Source of the DNA: Mycoavidus sp. B2-EB
GTDB taxonomy: Bacteria > Pseudomonadota > Gammaproteobacteria > Burkholderiales > Burkholderiaceae
DNA length: 64,000 nucleotides
Assembly (NCBI RefSeq): GCF_014218255.1
Contig: NZ_AP021872.1
Coordinates: 806,001 to 870,000 of the forward strand
Direction: 5' to 3'
The first letter of the stretch is position 1; each line of letters starts with the position of its first letter. Below are positions 34,242-45,400 of this stretch, piece by piece. The translations under genes and the position numbers were made by a program. Below the pieces are notes generated by a model. It worked only from the letters and a program-made list of their open reading frames with translations. It searched no databases and was not told where the DNA came from.

Positions 34242-36884
34242 ATGAACCTTTTAAGTAAACTATTTATGCGCACCTCTATTTTGACTTCTGCCATTACGTA
34301 CTTTCCGGCGGCACAACCGACCGTAAAACCATCGTGCCTCTCGCTACCCTTAGAAATTCGAGAAGAAATAGAAAAGCCGCTGGATCTTTCGAGTCGGCAG
34401 GCTTTTTTTAAAGCACTGACTACAGTGACTCGCAATGGTGCGCCTATAGATTCGCCCGCTCTGAAGCTACATCTGATCAAAGATAGGATTCAATCTCAAT
34501 ATCAAGGGGCGTTAATTCGCTCAGACGGAGAGTTAAAGAAATTTGCATTGAGTCAATTACAAAAGTTATCAGACTCAGGGCAACTCGATCAAGTTGTGGA
34601 GAAATCAGCCCTTTTTGAGTTGGTAAGCCTTGTTAATGATGTAGAGGTATTTAAATTTTTACAAGAAAAAATCCAGCAAGATACACAGCTAAAAGAGAAG
34701 TTATTGAACTGGGTGGAAAGGTCGAAAACAGAAGAAGTACAGCCTGTAGCCGCTCATGCGTTAACGCTGTTGGTTAAAGCAGGAGTAAGTTTTAGTGGGC
34801 AGGATTTCCGTGGAATACGCGTGCCTGGAGCGGATTTAAGTTATGGGGTATTTGATTGTGCTCAATTTCAAGATGCAAATATAAAAGATGTAAATTTGAC
34901 AGGAGCTTGGCTGAGAGGCGCTAATCTCAATGGAGCCAATGTTACGGGGATGGAGTTGGGTGAAAAGCCAGCTTTAAAAGGGGGGGCCTTTAGTTATTCG
35001 CAAAATGGTTGTTGGCTTGCTGTGGCAAATTCTCGCGATATTCTGCTCTACAAAACTGAAAATCTGCAAAGAGTTCATTCCTATACGACAGAGCATGAGG
35101 GTTATATCAGTAGTATCGTTTTTTCTGCCGACAGTCGTTGGTTGGTCTCGGGCAGTCAGGATGGGAAGATAAAATTATGGAATGTATTGGGTGATCGTTC
35201 TCTCATACATACCTATGTTGGCCACTCAAAATTAGTGAATAGCGTCGCACTTTCATCTGGCAATCTATTTCTAGCGTCTGGGAGTAAAGATAAAACGGTG
35301 AAATTATGGTACGCCTCGGGTGACCGCTCTCTGGCGCATACTTATGTCGGGCATAAGGGGAGCGTAGAAAGTATTGCTTTTTCACCTGATGGCCAATGGT
35401 TAGCCTCCGCAGGTGGAGTGGGTGACGGAAAAGTCAAGCTATGGAATGTAATTGGCAAGCACACTCTTGTACACACTTATAGTTGGCCCAGTATGTCTGT
35501 CAACAGCGTGGCGTTTTCTGCAGATGGGCGCTGGCTGGCATCTGGAGATGCCAAAGGCCAGATAAAAGTATGGCGTGTTTTAGGCAACCACGATCTCATG
35601 CACACCTGTGTTGGGCATAAAGAGCGTGTGCATAGCGTCGCCTTTTCGGGCGACGGTCAATGGTTAGCTTCTGGAAGTAGTGACCATACCATCAAACTAT
35701 GGAGCGCCTTGGGTAACTGGTCTCTTATGTACACCTACGCTGGGCACGGAAGTTTGGTGTCTCGTGTTGCATTCTCGGTCGACGGGAAATGGTTAACCTC
35801 TTCAGGCGGGGACGCCGTAAAAACATGGGGAGTTTCGTGCGAGCGCCCTTTTTCATATCACTATGCCGGCCATGAGGGTAGCGTAAATAGTGTCGCATTT
35901 TCGTCTGACGGAAAGTGGCTAGCGTCCGGAAGCGATGATAGCGTAGTGAAGTTATGGAACGTCTCGGGCAAGCACACTCTTATACATACGTATAAAGCGT
36001 GGCATGGTCACGTAAGGAGTGTCGCGTTTTCCGCCGAGAGTCAATGGTTAGCTTCTGGAAGTCAATATTCTTTAAAATTATGGAGCACTTCTGATAGCGG
36101 CTCTTCTCCGCACGAATATGTAGGGCATGAGTTTGGAGTGCGGAGTGTTGCGTTTTCTGCCGACGGCCAGTGGTTAGCCTCCGGAAGTTCTGATAATACA
36201 GTGATGCTATGGAGCGTTCTAGGCGAACGCTCTCCGATACATACTTATACAGGACATAGTTTCTGGGTTACAAGCGTGGCTTTTTCCACAGATGGGGGGC
36301 TATTAGCGTCTGGGAGTTCTGATAATACAATCAAATTGTGGAAAGTTTGGGGGGAGCGTTCTCTCCTGCACACCTATGAGGGACATGAAAAAGGGGTCAA
36401 TAGCGTAGCGCTTTCTAATGACGGTCAGTGGTTAGCGTCTGGAAGTGATGATGAGACAGTAAAGCTATGGCATGTCTTAGGCAATCGATCTCTTGAGTAT
36501 ACGTATGCAGGGCATGAGGGCAACGTGGATAGCGTAGCATTTTCGCCAGATGGTCAGTGGTTAGCTTCTGGAAGTCATGATAGTACGGTGAGAATATGGT
36601 CTATTCACTCTAATAAATGTCAAGTCACACTGCGAGGGTTTTTCGGTGGCATTCATAGCGTTGCATGGCATTCTTCATCGGATGGGGCTACCGTCCTTGC
36701 CACAGGTGGAGAGGATAATGCAGTTCGTCTTTGGAGGATTCCTAATGATTTAACACAAGAGCAAATTATGTTGGAATGGACCTCGCAGCAGAATTCATTG
36801 ACTACGGCAGATGTATTCATCGAAAATGTCCACAATTTAAGCCCAGAAAACCGAGCTTTGCTTATACAGCGTGGTGCGGCTTAG
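34242..36884 (+). CDS. pentapeptide-repeat/WD40-repeat protein without NTPase domain
   Basis: An 880-residue protein, presumably a large interaction scaffold. Residues 1-180 are helical with no known domain. Residues about 186-240 are pentapeptide repeats (GADLSYGVFDCAQF, GAWLRGANLNGANV). Residues about 246-835 hold 14 WD40 repeats, typically SVAFSxDGQWLASGSxDxTVKLW, enough for two seven-bladed propellers. A conserved tail (LSPENRALLIQRGAA) ends it. Modules, order, blade count and tail match the C-terminal part of the 1772-residue NACHT protein at 51276, so the two are paralogues and this one lacks the NACHT engine. The start is doubtful: the good Shine-Dalgarno belongs to an ATG six codons upstream, separated by an in-frame TGA. 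Confidence 0.88.
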   Translation: MNLLSKLFMRTSILTSAITYFPAAQPTVKPSCLSLPLEIREEIEKPLDLSSRQAFFKALTTVTRNGAPIDSPALKLHLIKDRIQSQYQGALIRSDGELKKFALSQLQKLSDSGQLDQVVEKSALFELVSLVNDVEVFKFLQEKIQQDTQLKEKLLNWVERSKTEEVQPVAAHALTLLVKAGVSFSGQDFRGIRVPGADLSYGVFDCAQFQDANIKDVNLTGAWLRGANLNGANVTGMELGEKPALKGGAFSYSQNGCWLAVANSRDILLYKTENLQRVHSYTTEHEGYISSIVFSADSRWLVSGSQDGKIKLWNVLGDRSLIHTYVGHSKLVNSVALSSGNLFLASGSKDKTVKLWYASGDRSLAHTYVGHKGSVESIAFSPDGQWLASAGGVGDGKVKLWNVIGKHTLVHTYSWPSMSVNSVAFSADGRWLASGDAKGQIKVWRVLGNHDLMHTCVGHKERVHSVAFSGDGQWLASGSSDHTIKLWSALGNWSLMYTYAGHGSLVSRVAFSVDGKWLTSSGGDAVKTWGVSCERPFSYHYAGHEGSVNSVAFSSDGKWLASGSDDSVVKLWNVSGKHTLIHTYKAWHGHVRSVAFSAESQWLASGSQYSLKLWSTSDSGSSPHEYVGHEFGVRSVAFSADGQWLASGSSDNTVMLWSVLGERSPIHTYTGHSFWVTSVAFSTDGGLLASGSSDNTIKLWKVWGERSLLHTYEGHEKGVNSVALSNDGQWLASGSDDETVKLWHVLGNRSLEYTYAGHEGNVDSVAFSPDGQWLASGSHDSTVRIWSIHSNKCQVTLRGFFGGIHSVAWHSSSDGATVLATGGEDNAVRLWRIPNDLTQEQIMLEWTSQQNSLTTADVFIENVHNLSPENRALLIQRGAA

Positions 36885-37036
36885 GTCGAATGTATTTGGG
36901 TGTTGATTTCAGAAGAATGCTGGATTCGCTGTAGCTGTCTGTAAAACGCACAGCTAACGGCTTGAGGCAGGATTGATCGAGTTCGAAATTGGGCTAAATA
37001 TAGGTCTTATTTTACTAAAAATAAGATTTCCGGATT

Positions 37037-37966
37037 TTAATTCTGGAGGTTAAACGGAGACAAGTCGCTAAGTCCTAACCGATTGCGCGCTGTAGCCAGC
37101 GCCTCACAAAGCTGCGCTGCACCCTGTGCAATGCGTGGAGTAGGGCGGTCGATTAAATCCGCATGAAGCGAAAAAAGTGCATGATGCTGGGTGGCGGCCA
37201 GTTGAGGCCATTTACGCCAGCGCTCAAGGCTTGATAGCGGCTGCTCGGTTGCGCTACCACTAGGGCGCGTAACAATGATTGCCTGCGGGTTAGCCGCCAA
37301 TACGGCTTCTGCAGAAATAACTGGGGCGATTGGTGCTAAATGCGCAAACACATTGCGCCCACCGCATAATGTAATCACCTCGCTGGCGATCTGTTTACCG
37401 TTTAGCGTTATCAGAGGGTGCTCAGATATTTGATAAAACACCCGGATTGGCGCACGCTGCGCATAGCGCTGCCGCAGCGCGTTAAGGTCTGCGCGCAATA
37501 CAGTGGCTGCTGGCGCGGCGGTAGCGCGGGTGCCCAGTAAGGTGCCGAAGTTTTCAAGCGTCAGCGCAATATCGTCGAGGTGGCGCGGTGCGCTATAAAA
37601 AATCGGGATCCCCAGTTTGCGCAAGGCTTCCAATTGACGTTCCACATTGCCATACCGCCAAGCAATAACTAAATCAGGTTTTAAAGCGATGATGCGCTCT
37701 AAATCAAGCGCTTGGTAATCGCCTACGCGTGGCAATTGTTTCGCCGCCTCTGGGTAATCGCTATACATGACAGCCCCGCGCAACGTGGCTCCGCCACCGG
37801 CGGCGTAAATCAATTCGGTGATATGTGGCGCTAGGCTAATCACACGTTTTGCTGGCACGGAAAGGGTTATGACTGCGCCGCTGTCGTCTATGAGTTGGAG
37901 GGTTGCATAGACCCGGCAAGGTCCTAGTGCCAGTAATCCAAATAGCAGATATAAGACGTATTTCAT
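37037..37966 (-). CDS. cobalamin-binding periplasmic protein (BtuF-like)
   Basis: A helical-backbone metal-receptor binding protein of about 309 residues, likely for vitamin B12 or cobinamide import. I start it at MKYVLYLLFGLLALG, a good signal peptide; the longer open frame upstream overlaps panD. AKRVISLAPHITELIYAAG is the BtuF-type lobe 1 start and LKPDLVIAWRYGN its pocket. No btuC or btuD is adjacent. The start codon lies in a perfect 14-bp hairpin that also includes the panD stop, so translation may be coupled or gated. It is the last gene of the DUF3460-scpA-panC-panD series. Confidence 0.85.
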   Translation of the reverse strand: MKYVLYLLFGLLALGPCRVYATLQLIDDSGAVITLSVPAKRVISLAPHITELIYAAGGGATLRGAVMYSDYPEAAKQLPRVGDYQALDLERIIALKPDLVIAWRYGNVERQLEALRKLGIPIFYSAPRHLDDIALTLENFGTLLGTRATAAPAATVLRADLNALRQRYAQRAPIRVFYQISEHPLITLNGKQIASEVITLCGGRNVFAHLAPIAPVISAEAVLAANPQAIIVTRPSGSATEQPLSSLERWRKWPQLAATQHHALFSLHADLIDRPTPRIAQGAAQLCEALATARNRLGLSDLSPFNLQN

Positions 37967-37984
37967 CCCAGATGAAATACGTCT
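37954..37984 (-). promoter_or_regulatory. perfect 14-bp hairpin over panD stop and btuF-like start
   Basis: Arms 37954-37967 and 37971-37984 are exact reverse complements (AGACGTATTTCATC / GATGAAATACGTCT) with a 3-nt loop. On the minus strand the right-hand arm of the mRNA contains the btuF-like ATG and the other overlaps the panD TAG. There is no T-tract, so an attenuating or translation-coupling hairpin is more likely than a terminator. Confidence 0.65.
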
Positions 37985-38378
37985 ACCGTGGTGACGCGGT
38001 TTGCAGCGGGATATGCTCGCGGCTATCTTTAATGTGGTTATTGTGATCCACAAAAATTAGGCTAGGTTTTACATTGCCTGCGCGCACATCGGTATCATCA
38101 AACAAGCCAAAGGTCGCAATGATGACCAGATCGCCTAACTGCGCACGCCGTGCTGCTGAGCCATTTAATGAAATAATGCCACTACCGCGTTCAGCGCGGA
38201 TTGCATAAGTCGAAAAGCGCTCGCCGTTATTGATATTCCAAACTTCAATTTGTTCGTTTTCTATAATGTTGGCGGCTTCGAGTAAATTTTCATCGATCGC
38301 GCATGAGCCTTCGTAGTGTAGCTCGCAGTGAGTCACAGTAGCGCGATGGATTTTTGATTTCAGCATAATGCGTTGCAT
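37983..38378 (-). CDS. panD: aspartate 1-decarboxylase proenzyme
   Basis: Makes beta-alanine for pantothenate. The 131-residue proenzyme self-cleaves between Gly24 and Ser25 in [10 protein letters not shown], producing the pyruvoyl cofactor on Ser25. [19 protein letters not shown] is the other family hallmark. It lies 72 bp from panC on the same strand, so the two pantothenate genes are linked. Its 3' end overlaps a hairpin with the next gene. Confidence 0.96.
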   Translation of the reverse strand: MQRIMLKSKIHRATVTHCELHYEGSCAIDENLLEAANIIENEQIEVWNINNGERFSTYAIRAERGSGIISLNGSAARRAQLGDLVIIATFGLFDDTDVRAGNVKPSLIFVDHNNHIKDSREHIPLQTASPR

Positions 38379-38450
38379 AAGCGGTATTCAATAAAGTAAA
38401 TGTTAAAGAAATAATAATGCGAACTCGGCAAGAGAGCAAAGTAGGTTGGT

Positions 38451-39302
<852 letters not shown>

Positions 39303-40214
39303 CTATTGGTTGTTTTTGTGTAATTGAGATGGATCGCTTGAGGCCGACTCATGGTGCGTCAGGGTGTTAGGGATATAAGAAAGACGCAGATAAATCGGCG
39401 CAAACGCCTCTGCCTGTGTGATTTCAATCAAGCTTTCACGCGCCAACTCCAGCAGGGCAATAAAGTTAACCACGATGACCGACGCTGGTGCGGCTGGTGT
39501 GAAGAGCTCGCTAAATTCAATAAAACGCGCATGCTGTAGTTTGCGCAAAATACCGCTCATGTGCTCACGCACTGAGAGCGTGGCGCGTGGAATCCGGTGA
39601 TGTGCCACAAGCTTTGCGCGTTTAGCCAGCTCTACCCAAGCCAGGCGCAGGTCGGCCAGGCTTAGCTCGGGCCAGCGCGGCGCAACCAAGCTTGGCGCGA
39701 CGTAAATATGCGTGCGCAGAAAGTCGCGTCCGAGTTGGGGCTGCTGGTCCAGTTTGAGCGCAGCGAGCTTGATTTGCTCGTATTCAAGCAAGCGCCGTAC
39801 GAGTTCTGCGCGTGGGTCTTCTGCTTCTTGCTCTGGGTTAGCCGGTTTGACTGGCAGTAGCATGCGCGCTTTAATTTCAATGAGCATGGCGGCCATCAGC
39901 AGATATTCGGCAGCCAGCTCAAGATTGTGGCTACGGATCTGTTCAACATACTCAAGGTATTGATGAGTGACGGCCGTCATCGGTATATCAAGCACATTAA
40001 AATTCTGCTTGCGAATTAAATATAGTAAGAGATCGAGAGGGCCTTCAAACGCCTCAAGAAACACTTCCAGCGCATCTGGCGGAATATATAGATCGCGCGG
40101 CAGTTTAAAAAGCGGCTCGCCATACAGACGCGCATAAGCTACGCTATCTACGGTATCAGCAGCAGGCGCAAGCAACGCATCATCGGTTGGCGCGCTTAAA
40201 GCAAGCTGCTTCAT
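39303..40214 (-). CDS. scpA: segregation and condensation protein A
   Basis: Kleisin subunit of the SMC-ScpAB condensin, bridging SMC heads during chromosome segregation. The 303-residue protein contains FEGPLDLLLYLIRKQNFNV, the ScpA signature, and the segment EYLLMAAMLIEIKARMLLP. An extra N-terminal 45 residues is typical of betaproteobacterial forms. scpB is not in the window. It is followed by panC, as in Burkholderia relatives. Confidence 0.93.
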   Translation of the reverse strand: MKQLALSAPTDDALLAPAADTVDSVAYARLYGEPLFKLPRDLYIPPDALEVFLEAFEGPLDLLLYLIRKQNFNVLDIPMTAVTHQYLEYVEQIRSHNLELAAEYLLMAAMLIEIKARMLLPVKPANPEQEAEDPRAELVRRLLEYEQIKLAALKLDQQPQLGRDFLRTHIYVAPSLVAPRWPELSLADLRLAWVELAKRAKLVAHHRIPRATLSVREHMSGILRKLQHARFIEFSELFTPAAPASVIVVNFIALLELARESLIEITQAEAFAPIYLRLSYIPNTLTHHESASSDPSQLHKNNQ

Positions 40215-40228
40215 TGGTTTAGCCTACT

Positions 40229-40414
40229 TTAATAATAAACGTAGGGCGTTTGTTTGATACGGGAGGTTTGCTGCCGTGCCCGTTCATCTAGATTAATCGG
40301 TGGTCTATCCCACAACAATAAGCGTCCGCGGCGCTGCGTCTCTTCGAGCATAGGCTTTTGCTGTTTGAGGTGGTTAATAAATTGAGTAACCTCGGACTGA
40401 TAGTGACGTTTCAT
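40229..40414 (-). CDS. DUF3460 family small protein
   Basis: A 61-residue basic protein, first gene of the scpA-panC-panD series with 14 bp to scpA. The pattern YQSEVTQFINHLKQQKP and LLWDRPPINLDE matches the DUF3460 family known from betaproteobacteria next to scpA. The function is unknown. Confidence 0.75.
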   Translation of the reverse strand: MKRHYQSEVTQFINHLKQQKPMLEETQRRGRLLLWDRPPINLDERARQQTSRIKQTPYVYY

Positions 40415-40678
40415 GTAAGCAAAATATGGGGTAGATTTTATCGTTTAGTCTACGCACCCGTCTGTTTAACGGATGATTGACTGAATTAAGAGCTCAATCT
40501 TATCTGAAATTATCCTTGAAGGTTGACTTAGGTTAATTTTAAGGCTTTTTGGGGTGGAAAGGCATCCTATAAATGTGTTCCAATAGTATGCTCGCTGCGC
40601 TTTCTAAAGCGACTTAAACGTCTAAAAATTTTATTGGGACCCAGTTTGAGCGAAATCGACCACCCGTTAAGCAAACCC

Positions 40679-42421
40679 ATGCGCGCTTGGCACAGGTTTT
40701 GTTGCATTGGACTAGCCAGTATATTTATTTTTTCGCCGGAATCTGCGCAAGCGGAATATACGGTTGATATTAATGCACCGCGCAAGCTCAAAGCATTGCT
40801 AAAAGCCCATTTGGATTTGGCGCGTTTCGCAAAACGTACAGATATTAGTGAGGAGCAATTTGAATTTTTAGTCGCCGCAGCGCCGCAGCAAGCGCGCGAA
40901 CTTGCTGAAACAGAAGGATATTTTAGTGCCGCGGTGATTACAGATGTGAGTGAATTTGCCGATAAACATGTGGTGACGATTAACATTGACCCAGGCCCGC
41001 ACACGACAGTTTCATCCGTTGCCCTCAATTTTACGGGTCCCATGCAAACTGAAGATCCAGGGCGTGGAAAAGCGGCGCGGCGCGGCTGGACTTTGCGGCG
41101 TGGCGAGCTATTTAGCCAAGCTGCTTGGGAAAATTCTAAAGCGGCTTCACTCAAAGCGTTGCAAGCAGAACGCTATGCCGCGGCCCAAATTACGCACTCG
41201 CAAGCGCGGATTGACCCCCGCACGCAGCACGCCCAACTTGAGGCCACTTTTGAGAGTGGCCAAACTTTTACGATCGGGCCGATCGAAATTAGCGGCCTAA
41301 AACGTTATCCTGAAAAAATCATTCACCATGTGAATCCATTGCGACCGGGCGAACGTTATAGCGTGGAACGGTTGCTTGAGTTGCAAAGGCAAGTGCAAAA
41401 CACCACGTACTTTGCCAGTGTTACAGTCGATGTGGCGAATGATGCAAAGCAGCCCAACCAAGTTCCAGTCAAGGTAAAAGTCAGCGAATATCCATTTCAT
41501 GCGATTCGTTCGGGGATTGGCTACTCATCGGATACAGGCGCTCGAGTGCAAGGTCACTATGTCTATAACAATATGTTTGGCCGTAGTTGGATCTTGAGTG
41601 CGCAAGGGCAGTTTGAACAGCGCCAGCAAAACACTGCATTGCGCTTATCGATGCCTCCTGATCGCAAAGCCTATATTAATAGTATCTTAGGATCTCACAC
41701 TCGTACTTATATCGAAGATACGGATATCCGCAGCTTGCGGCTCGGTGCGCAACGCGCGCGCTCACTGCAAGATTATGATTATGCATGGTCTTTGCTGTAT
41801 TACGAAGATCAGCTGCTGCAAAATGCGCAAGCGCCAGAGGTGAGTCGAGCGCTTGTGCCAGGTTGGTCGTGGACGCGACGCAATGTCGATGATTCGATGT
41901 TCGCGCGCCAAGGTAATATTATTTCGTTAGCAACCGGGTTTGCCGTCAAAGGCATTCTGACTGAGCAGTCATTTGGCCGGTTCTATATGCATGGACGTCA
42001 GTATTTTCCACTTGGAAAAAATGATGTCATTTTATTGCGCGCAGAATTGGGCAGCGTTTTGACGGGGGGGGGCTCAGATGGCATTCCAGCTTCATTATTA
42101 TTTCGCGCGGGGGGCGCTAATTCAGTGCGCGGCTACAGCTATCAAAGTATTGGCCATGAAGTAGATGGCTCGGTTCTACCCGCTAAATATTTGGCGACTG
42201 GCAGCGGCGAATATCAGCATTGGTTTAATCGGGATTGGGGGGCGGCCCTATTTTATGACGTGGGTACTGCAACCGATCGCTGGCAAGAGAAAATCCTCTA
42301 TCAAGGGGTCGGTATCGGGGTGCGCTGGCGTAGTCTGGTAGGTCCAATAAATTTAGATTTGGGGTATGGATTGCGGGAGCGTAGAATTCGCCCCTATTTA
42401 ACGCTTGGAATCGCATTCTGA
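40679..42421 (+). CDS. tamA: autotransporter/translocation assembly outer membrane protein TamA
   Basis: An Omp85-family outer membrane protein that, with TamB, serves envelope lipid and protein transport. I start it at MRAWHRFCCIGLAS, an ATG beginning a signal peptide cut after SAQA; an upstream TTG start would lack this logic. Three POTRA domains precede a 16-strand barrel. GIGYSSDTGARVQG starts the barrel and GANSVRGYSYQSIGHE holds the conserved VRGY/F motif of loop 6. The C-terminus ends in Phe, as barrel proteins do. The stop overlaps tamB by one base (TGATG-type). Confidence 0.92.
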   Translation: MRAWHRFCCIGLASIFIFSPESAQAEYTVDINAPRKLKALLKAHLDLARFAKRTDISEEQFEFLVAAAPQQARELAETEGYFSAAVITDVSEFADKHVVTINIDPGPHTTVSSVALNFTGPMQTEDPGRGKAARRGWTLRRGELFSQAAWENSKAASLKALQAERYAAAQITHSQARIDPRTQHAQLEATFESGQTFTIGPIEISGLKRYPEKIIHHVNPLRPGERYSVERLLELQRQVQNTTYFASVTVDVANDAKQPNQVPVKVKVSEYPFHAIRSGIGYSSDTGARVQGHYVYNNMFGRSWILSAQGQFEQRQQNTALRLSMPPDRKAYINSILGSHTRTYIEDTDIRSLRLGAQRARSLQDYDYAWSLLYYEDQLLQNAQAPEVSRALVPGWSWTRRNVDDSMFARQGNIISLATGFAVKGILTEQSFGRFYMHGRQYFPLGKNDVILLRAELGSVLTGGGSDGIPASLLFRAGGANSVRGYSYQSIGHEVDGSVLPAKYLATGSGEYQHWFNRDWGAALFYDVGTATDRWQEKILYQGVGIGVRWRSLVGPINLDLGYGLRERRIRPYLTLGIAF

Positions 42422-45400
42422 TGAAATTGTGGCGCGTGCTTGGCTGGCTAACGCAAATTCTATTGGCCATTGCTGGGTTACTGGTTGGCGCACTCTTATA
42501 TGCCAGCCATACTGAACCCGGAACGCGCGTGCTCTGGCACGTAGCGTTGCAGCTATCGGGCGGGCGCTTAAGCGGCGTCTTGGAAGGTGGCACGTTAGCG
42601 ACCGGCTTGCGCTTGCAACAGGTTGCATGGAATGCCTCAGGCCATCAAATTCAGATTGATCAAATCAATGGCCAGTGGGGTGTGGTGCGCAAACCGTGGC
42701 GCTTGAAAGTAGATGAGTTGCAGATCGGGACAGTAGACGCGTACTTAGCGCCGGCTGCCAAGGCATCTGAAACGTTGCCCCTGGCAACTTTGCCCCAAAC
42801 CTTAGCGCTGCCGTTGCCATTTGAAATTCTAGCGCTGCGGATTAACCGTTTGCGTTTGCACCCGGCTCAGCATAGCACGCCGAACATAGCGCATCAAAAA
42901 GACCCAGCAAACGCCGCAGTGACTGAGCTAAGCGCTTTAAGCTTGCGTGCGCGCAGCGATAGCCAGACCCATCAGCTCATAGTTGAACAGCTTACTACGC
43001 CATTGGGCAAGCTTAAAGGAGCGCTTGAACTGGGTGCTCAAAAACCTTTTGCGCTTAGTGGTGCGGTTCATTTTTTAAGCCTGCCACGCACCAAGCCTGC
43101 GCTGCCGGTTCAGCAATTGCATCTAAAGTTATCGGGGGCGCTGGAGCAGATCGTGGTGGAGCTGGATGCGTTAGGCACTCAGCTCACCGGCCATGCTCAG
43201 ATTGAAATCATGCCACCGTTTGCAACGCAATCTGCAACCCCGGTAACGCAGGTCAAATTTAAAATCCAGGATAGCGTTTATGCAGGCCTGCCGCTCACGG
43301 GTTCAGGTCACCTACAATTAGGCGCAAAACGGGTCGTTCTAAGCGCTACGCAGCTCTTGATAGCAGACAATAAAATACGGGTACAAGGGAGTTTAGGGGA
43401 AGTAGGCGATCAGCTTGAGTTTACGCTTGACGCGCCTCATCTGAAGCGGCTCGACGCATTTTACGCGGGCTTAAGTGGCGCACTTAAGGCAACCGGACAT
43501 TTAAGCGGGCAGCTTGCCGCGCCCAATATTGTGGCAAATTATCAAGCCACCAAGCTGGTATTGGGCCAAACCCGTGTAGCGCAAGCCAAGGGCCAAATTG
43601 AGTGGGGCGCCGCAGCGCATAGCGTTCTGGCTTGGGAAATCGATGGGCGTAATATCATGCTGCCGGGCTTGGCGCTGCAAACCCTAAAAGCGCGCGTAAT
43701 AGGCACGCGCGCGCGCCATCAATTAACTGCAGCGGCAATCGGCCAGGTGGGTAAAAATCCGTTTGATCTGAATCTCGCGGCGCACGGGGCATTGCAAAAT
43801 ACTGCAGCGCAGATGCGCTGGCAGGGGACCTTGACCCAACTTGAAAACCGCAATTCGCACCTCACGAGAGTCACAGGATTGCCCGCTTTACGCCTGCTCG
43901 CGCCCGTTGACCTTAGCGTCGAACCTAACCGGGTCACCCTTGGGGCGACGCAATTACAGATTGAACAAGCCACGCTAGCGTTACGCACCTTGATTTATGC
44001 GCCAGGTATCTTGCGCTCGGCAGGAACCCTCAAAGGTGTGGAGGGCGCTGAGTTATTACGTCTTCAGCAGGTATTAACCGGTAACCTGCATACCTTCAAA
44101 ACGGACCTGGTGCTGGATGGCGATTGGGATTTCTCTTTGGGGGAAACCACCGCCACCGGCTATCTACAAGTGACGCGGCGCACTGGCGATATACGACTGA
44201 ATACGAGCCAAAGATTCACGGCGCTTGGTATCAATGCCCTCGCTGCGCGCATTGATTTATCGGGGCAGCGTCAGATTCATCTCAACTTGCGCGCTCAAGC
44301 TGCGCGACTTGGTGCATTAGATGCGGAGCTCGCCTCAACCCTGAGTTTAAACCAGGGGCAATGGTCGATTGCGCCTGAGGCGCCGTTATCAGGACGGATT
44401 GCGTTGGCTGCGCCTGCGCTTAGAACCATCAGTGCTTTGCTTGGCCCGCAATATATCTTTGAAGGGCGTTTAGCGATGGATCTGACGCTCGCTGGACAAT
44501 TTGCCAAACCGAAAGTCTCGGGCCACTTAAGTGGCGACGACTTAGCCGTGAATTTGCTTGATGAGGGGGTCGCGCTATCGCGAGGGATTATCCGCATTGC
44601 CTTATCTGAAAACCAGGTGGATTTCCGGCAGGTTGAATTTCATGGGGTGGAAGGCACCGTGCGCATTCTTGGCGGGATTGCCTTGGATCATGTGAATCCG
44701 ATTTTATCGGCCAAGCTGGTGGCGGATAAATTTGAGCTCTTTGCCACCCCAGACAAGCAGCTCTCGCTCTCTGGCCAGGCTACGCTTGCTAATCGAGATG
44801 CCTCAGGTGGACTCGCGATCGACGGCGATTTTAAAATCGATCATGCACTCTTTGATTTACCGGCTACGCCTTCGCCCAAGCTCGGCGATGACGTAATCGT
44901 CATGCGCGCTAATGATGAACCTGCACAAGCTGTGCTGCCTGTGCTCGCGTCAGACAAACAGTGCTCTCCCGGTGGTTTCTTACCCGCCGCTAAAATCCAT
45001 CTCGACCTTGGCCGTGATTTCCGTTTTCATGGTGCTGGGGCGGATTTAAAACTGCGTGGTAAATTAAGCGTGTTAAGCGAATTTAACAAACCTCTTTATG
45101 CAGTTGGCGATATACGCGTAGATCCAGGCTCAACCTATGAAGCCTTTGGCCGCAAGCTAGCCATTGAAAATGGTTATTTTGGTTTTAATGGACCGCTTAA
45201 TAATCCAAGCATTAATGTCCTTGCGATGCGGCGCAATCAAGAGGTTGAAGTCGGCGTACAGGTCAGCGGCACCTTACGCATGCCTCACGCGCTTTTAATC
45301 TCAGAACCCAATTTACCCGACAATGAAAAAATTTCATGGCTGCTATTTGGGCATGGTAGCAGTGGCGGTATGAATTTAGGGCAAGTCAATACCGCCGCGG

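Noticed and set aside
44295-44597. Minus-strand 100-codon frame within tamB
   Set aside because: Shadow of the tamB coding sequence with no motif or start signal.
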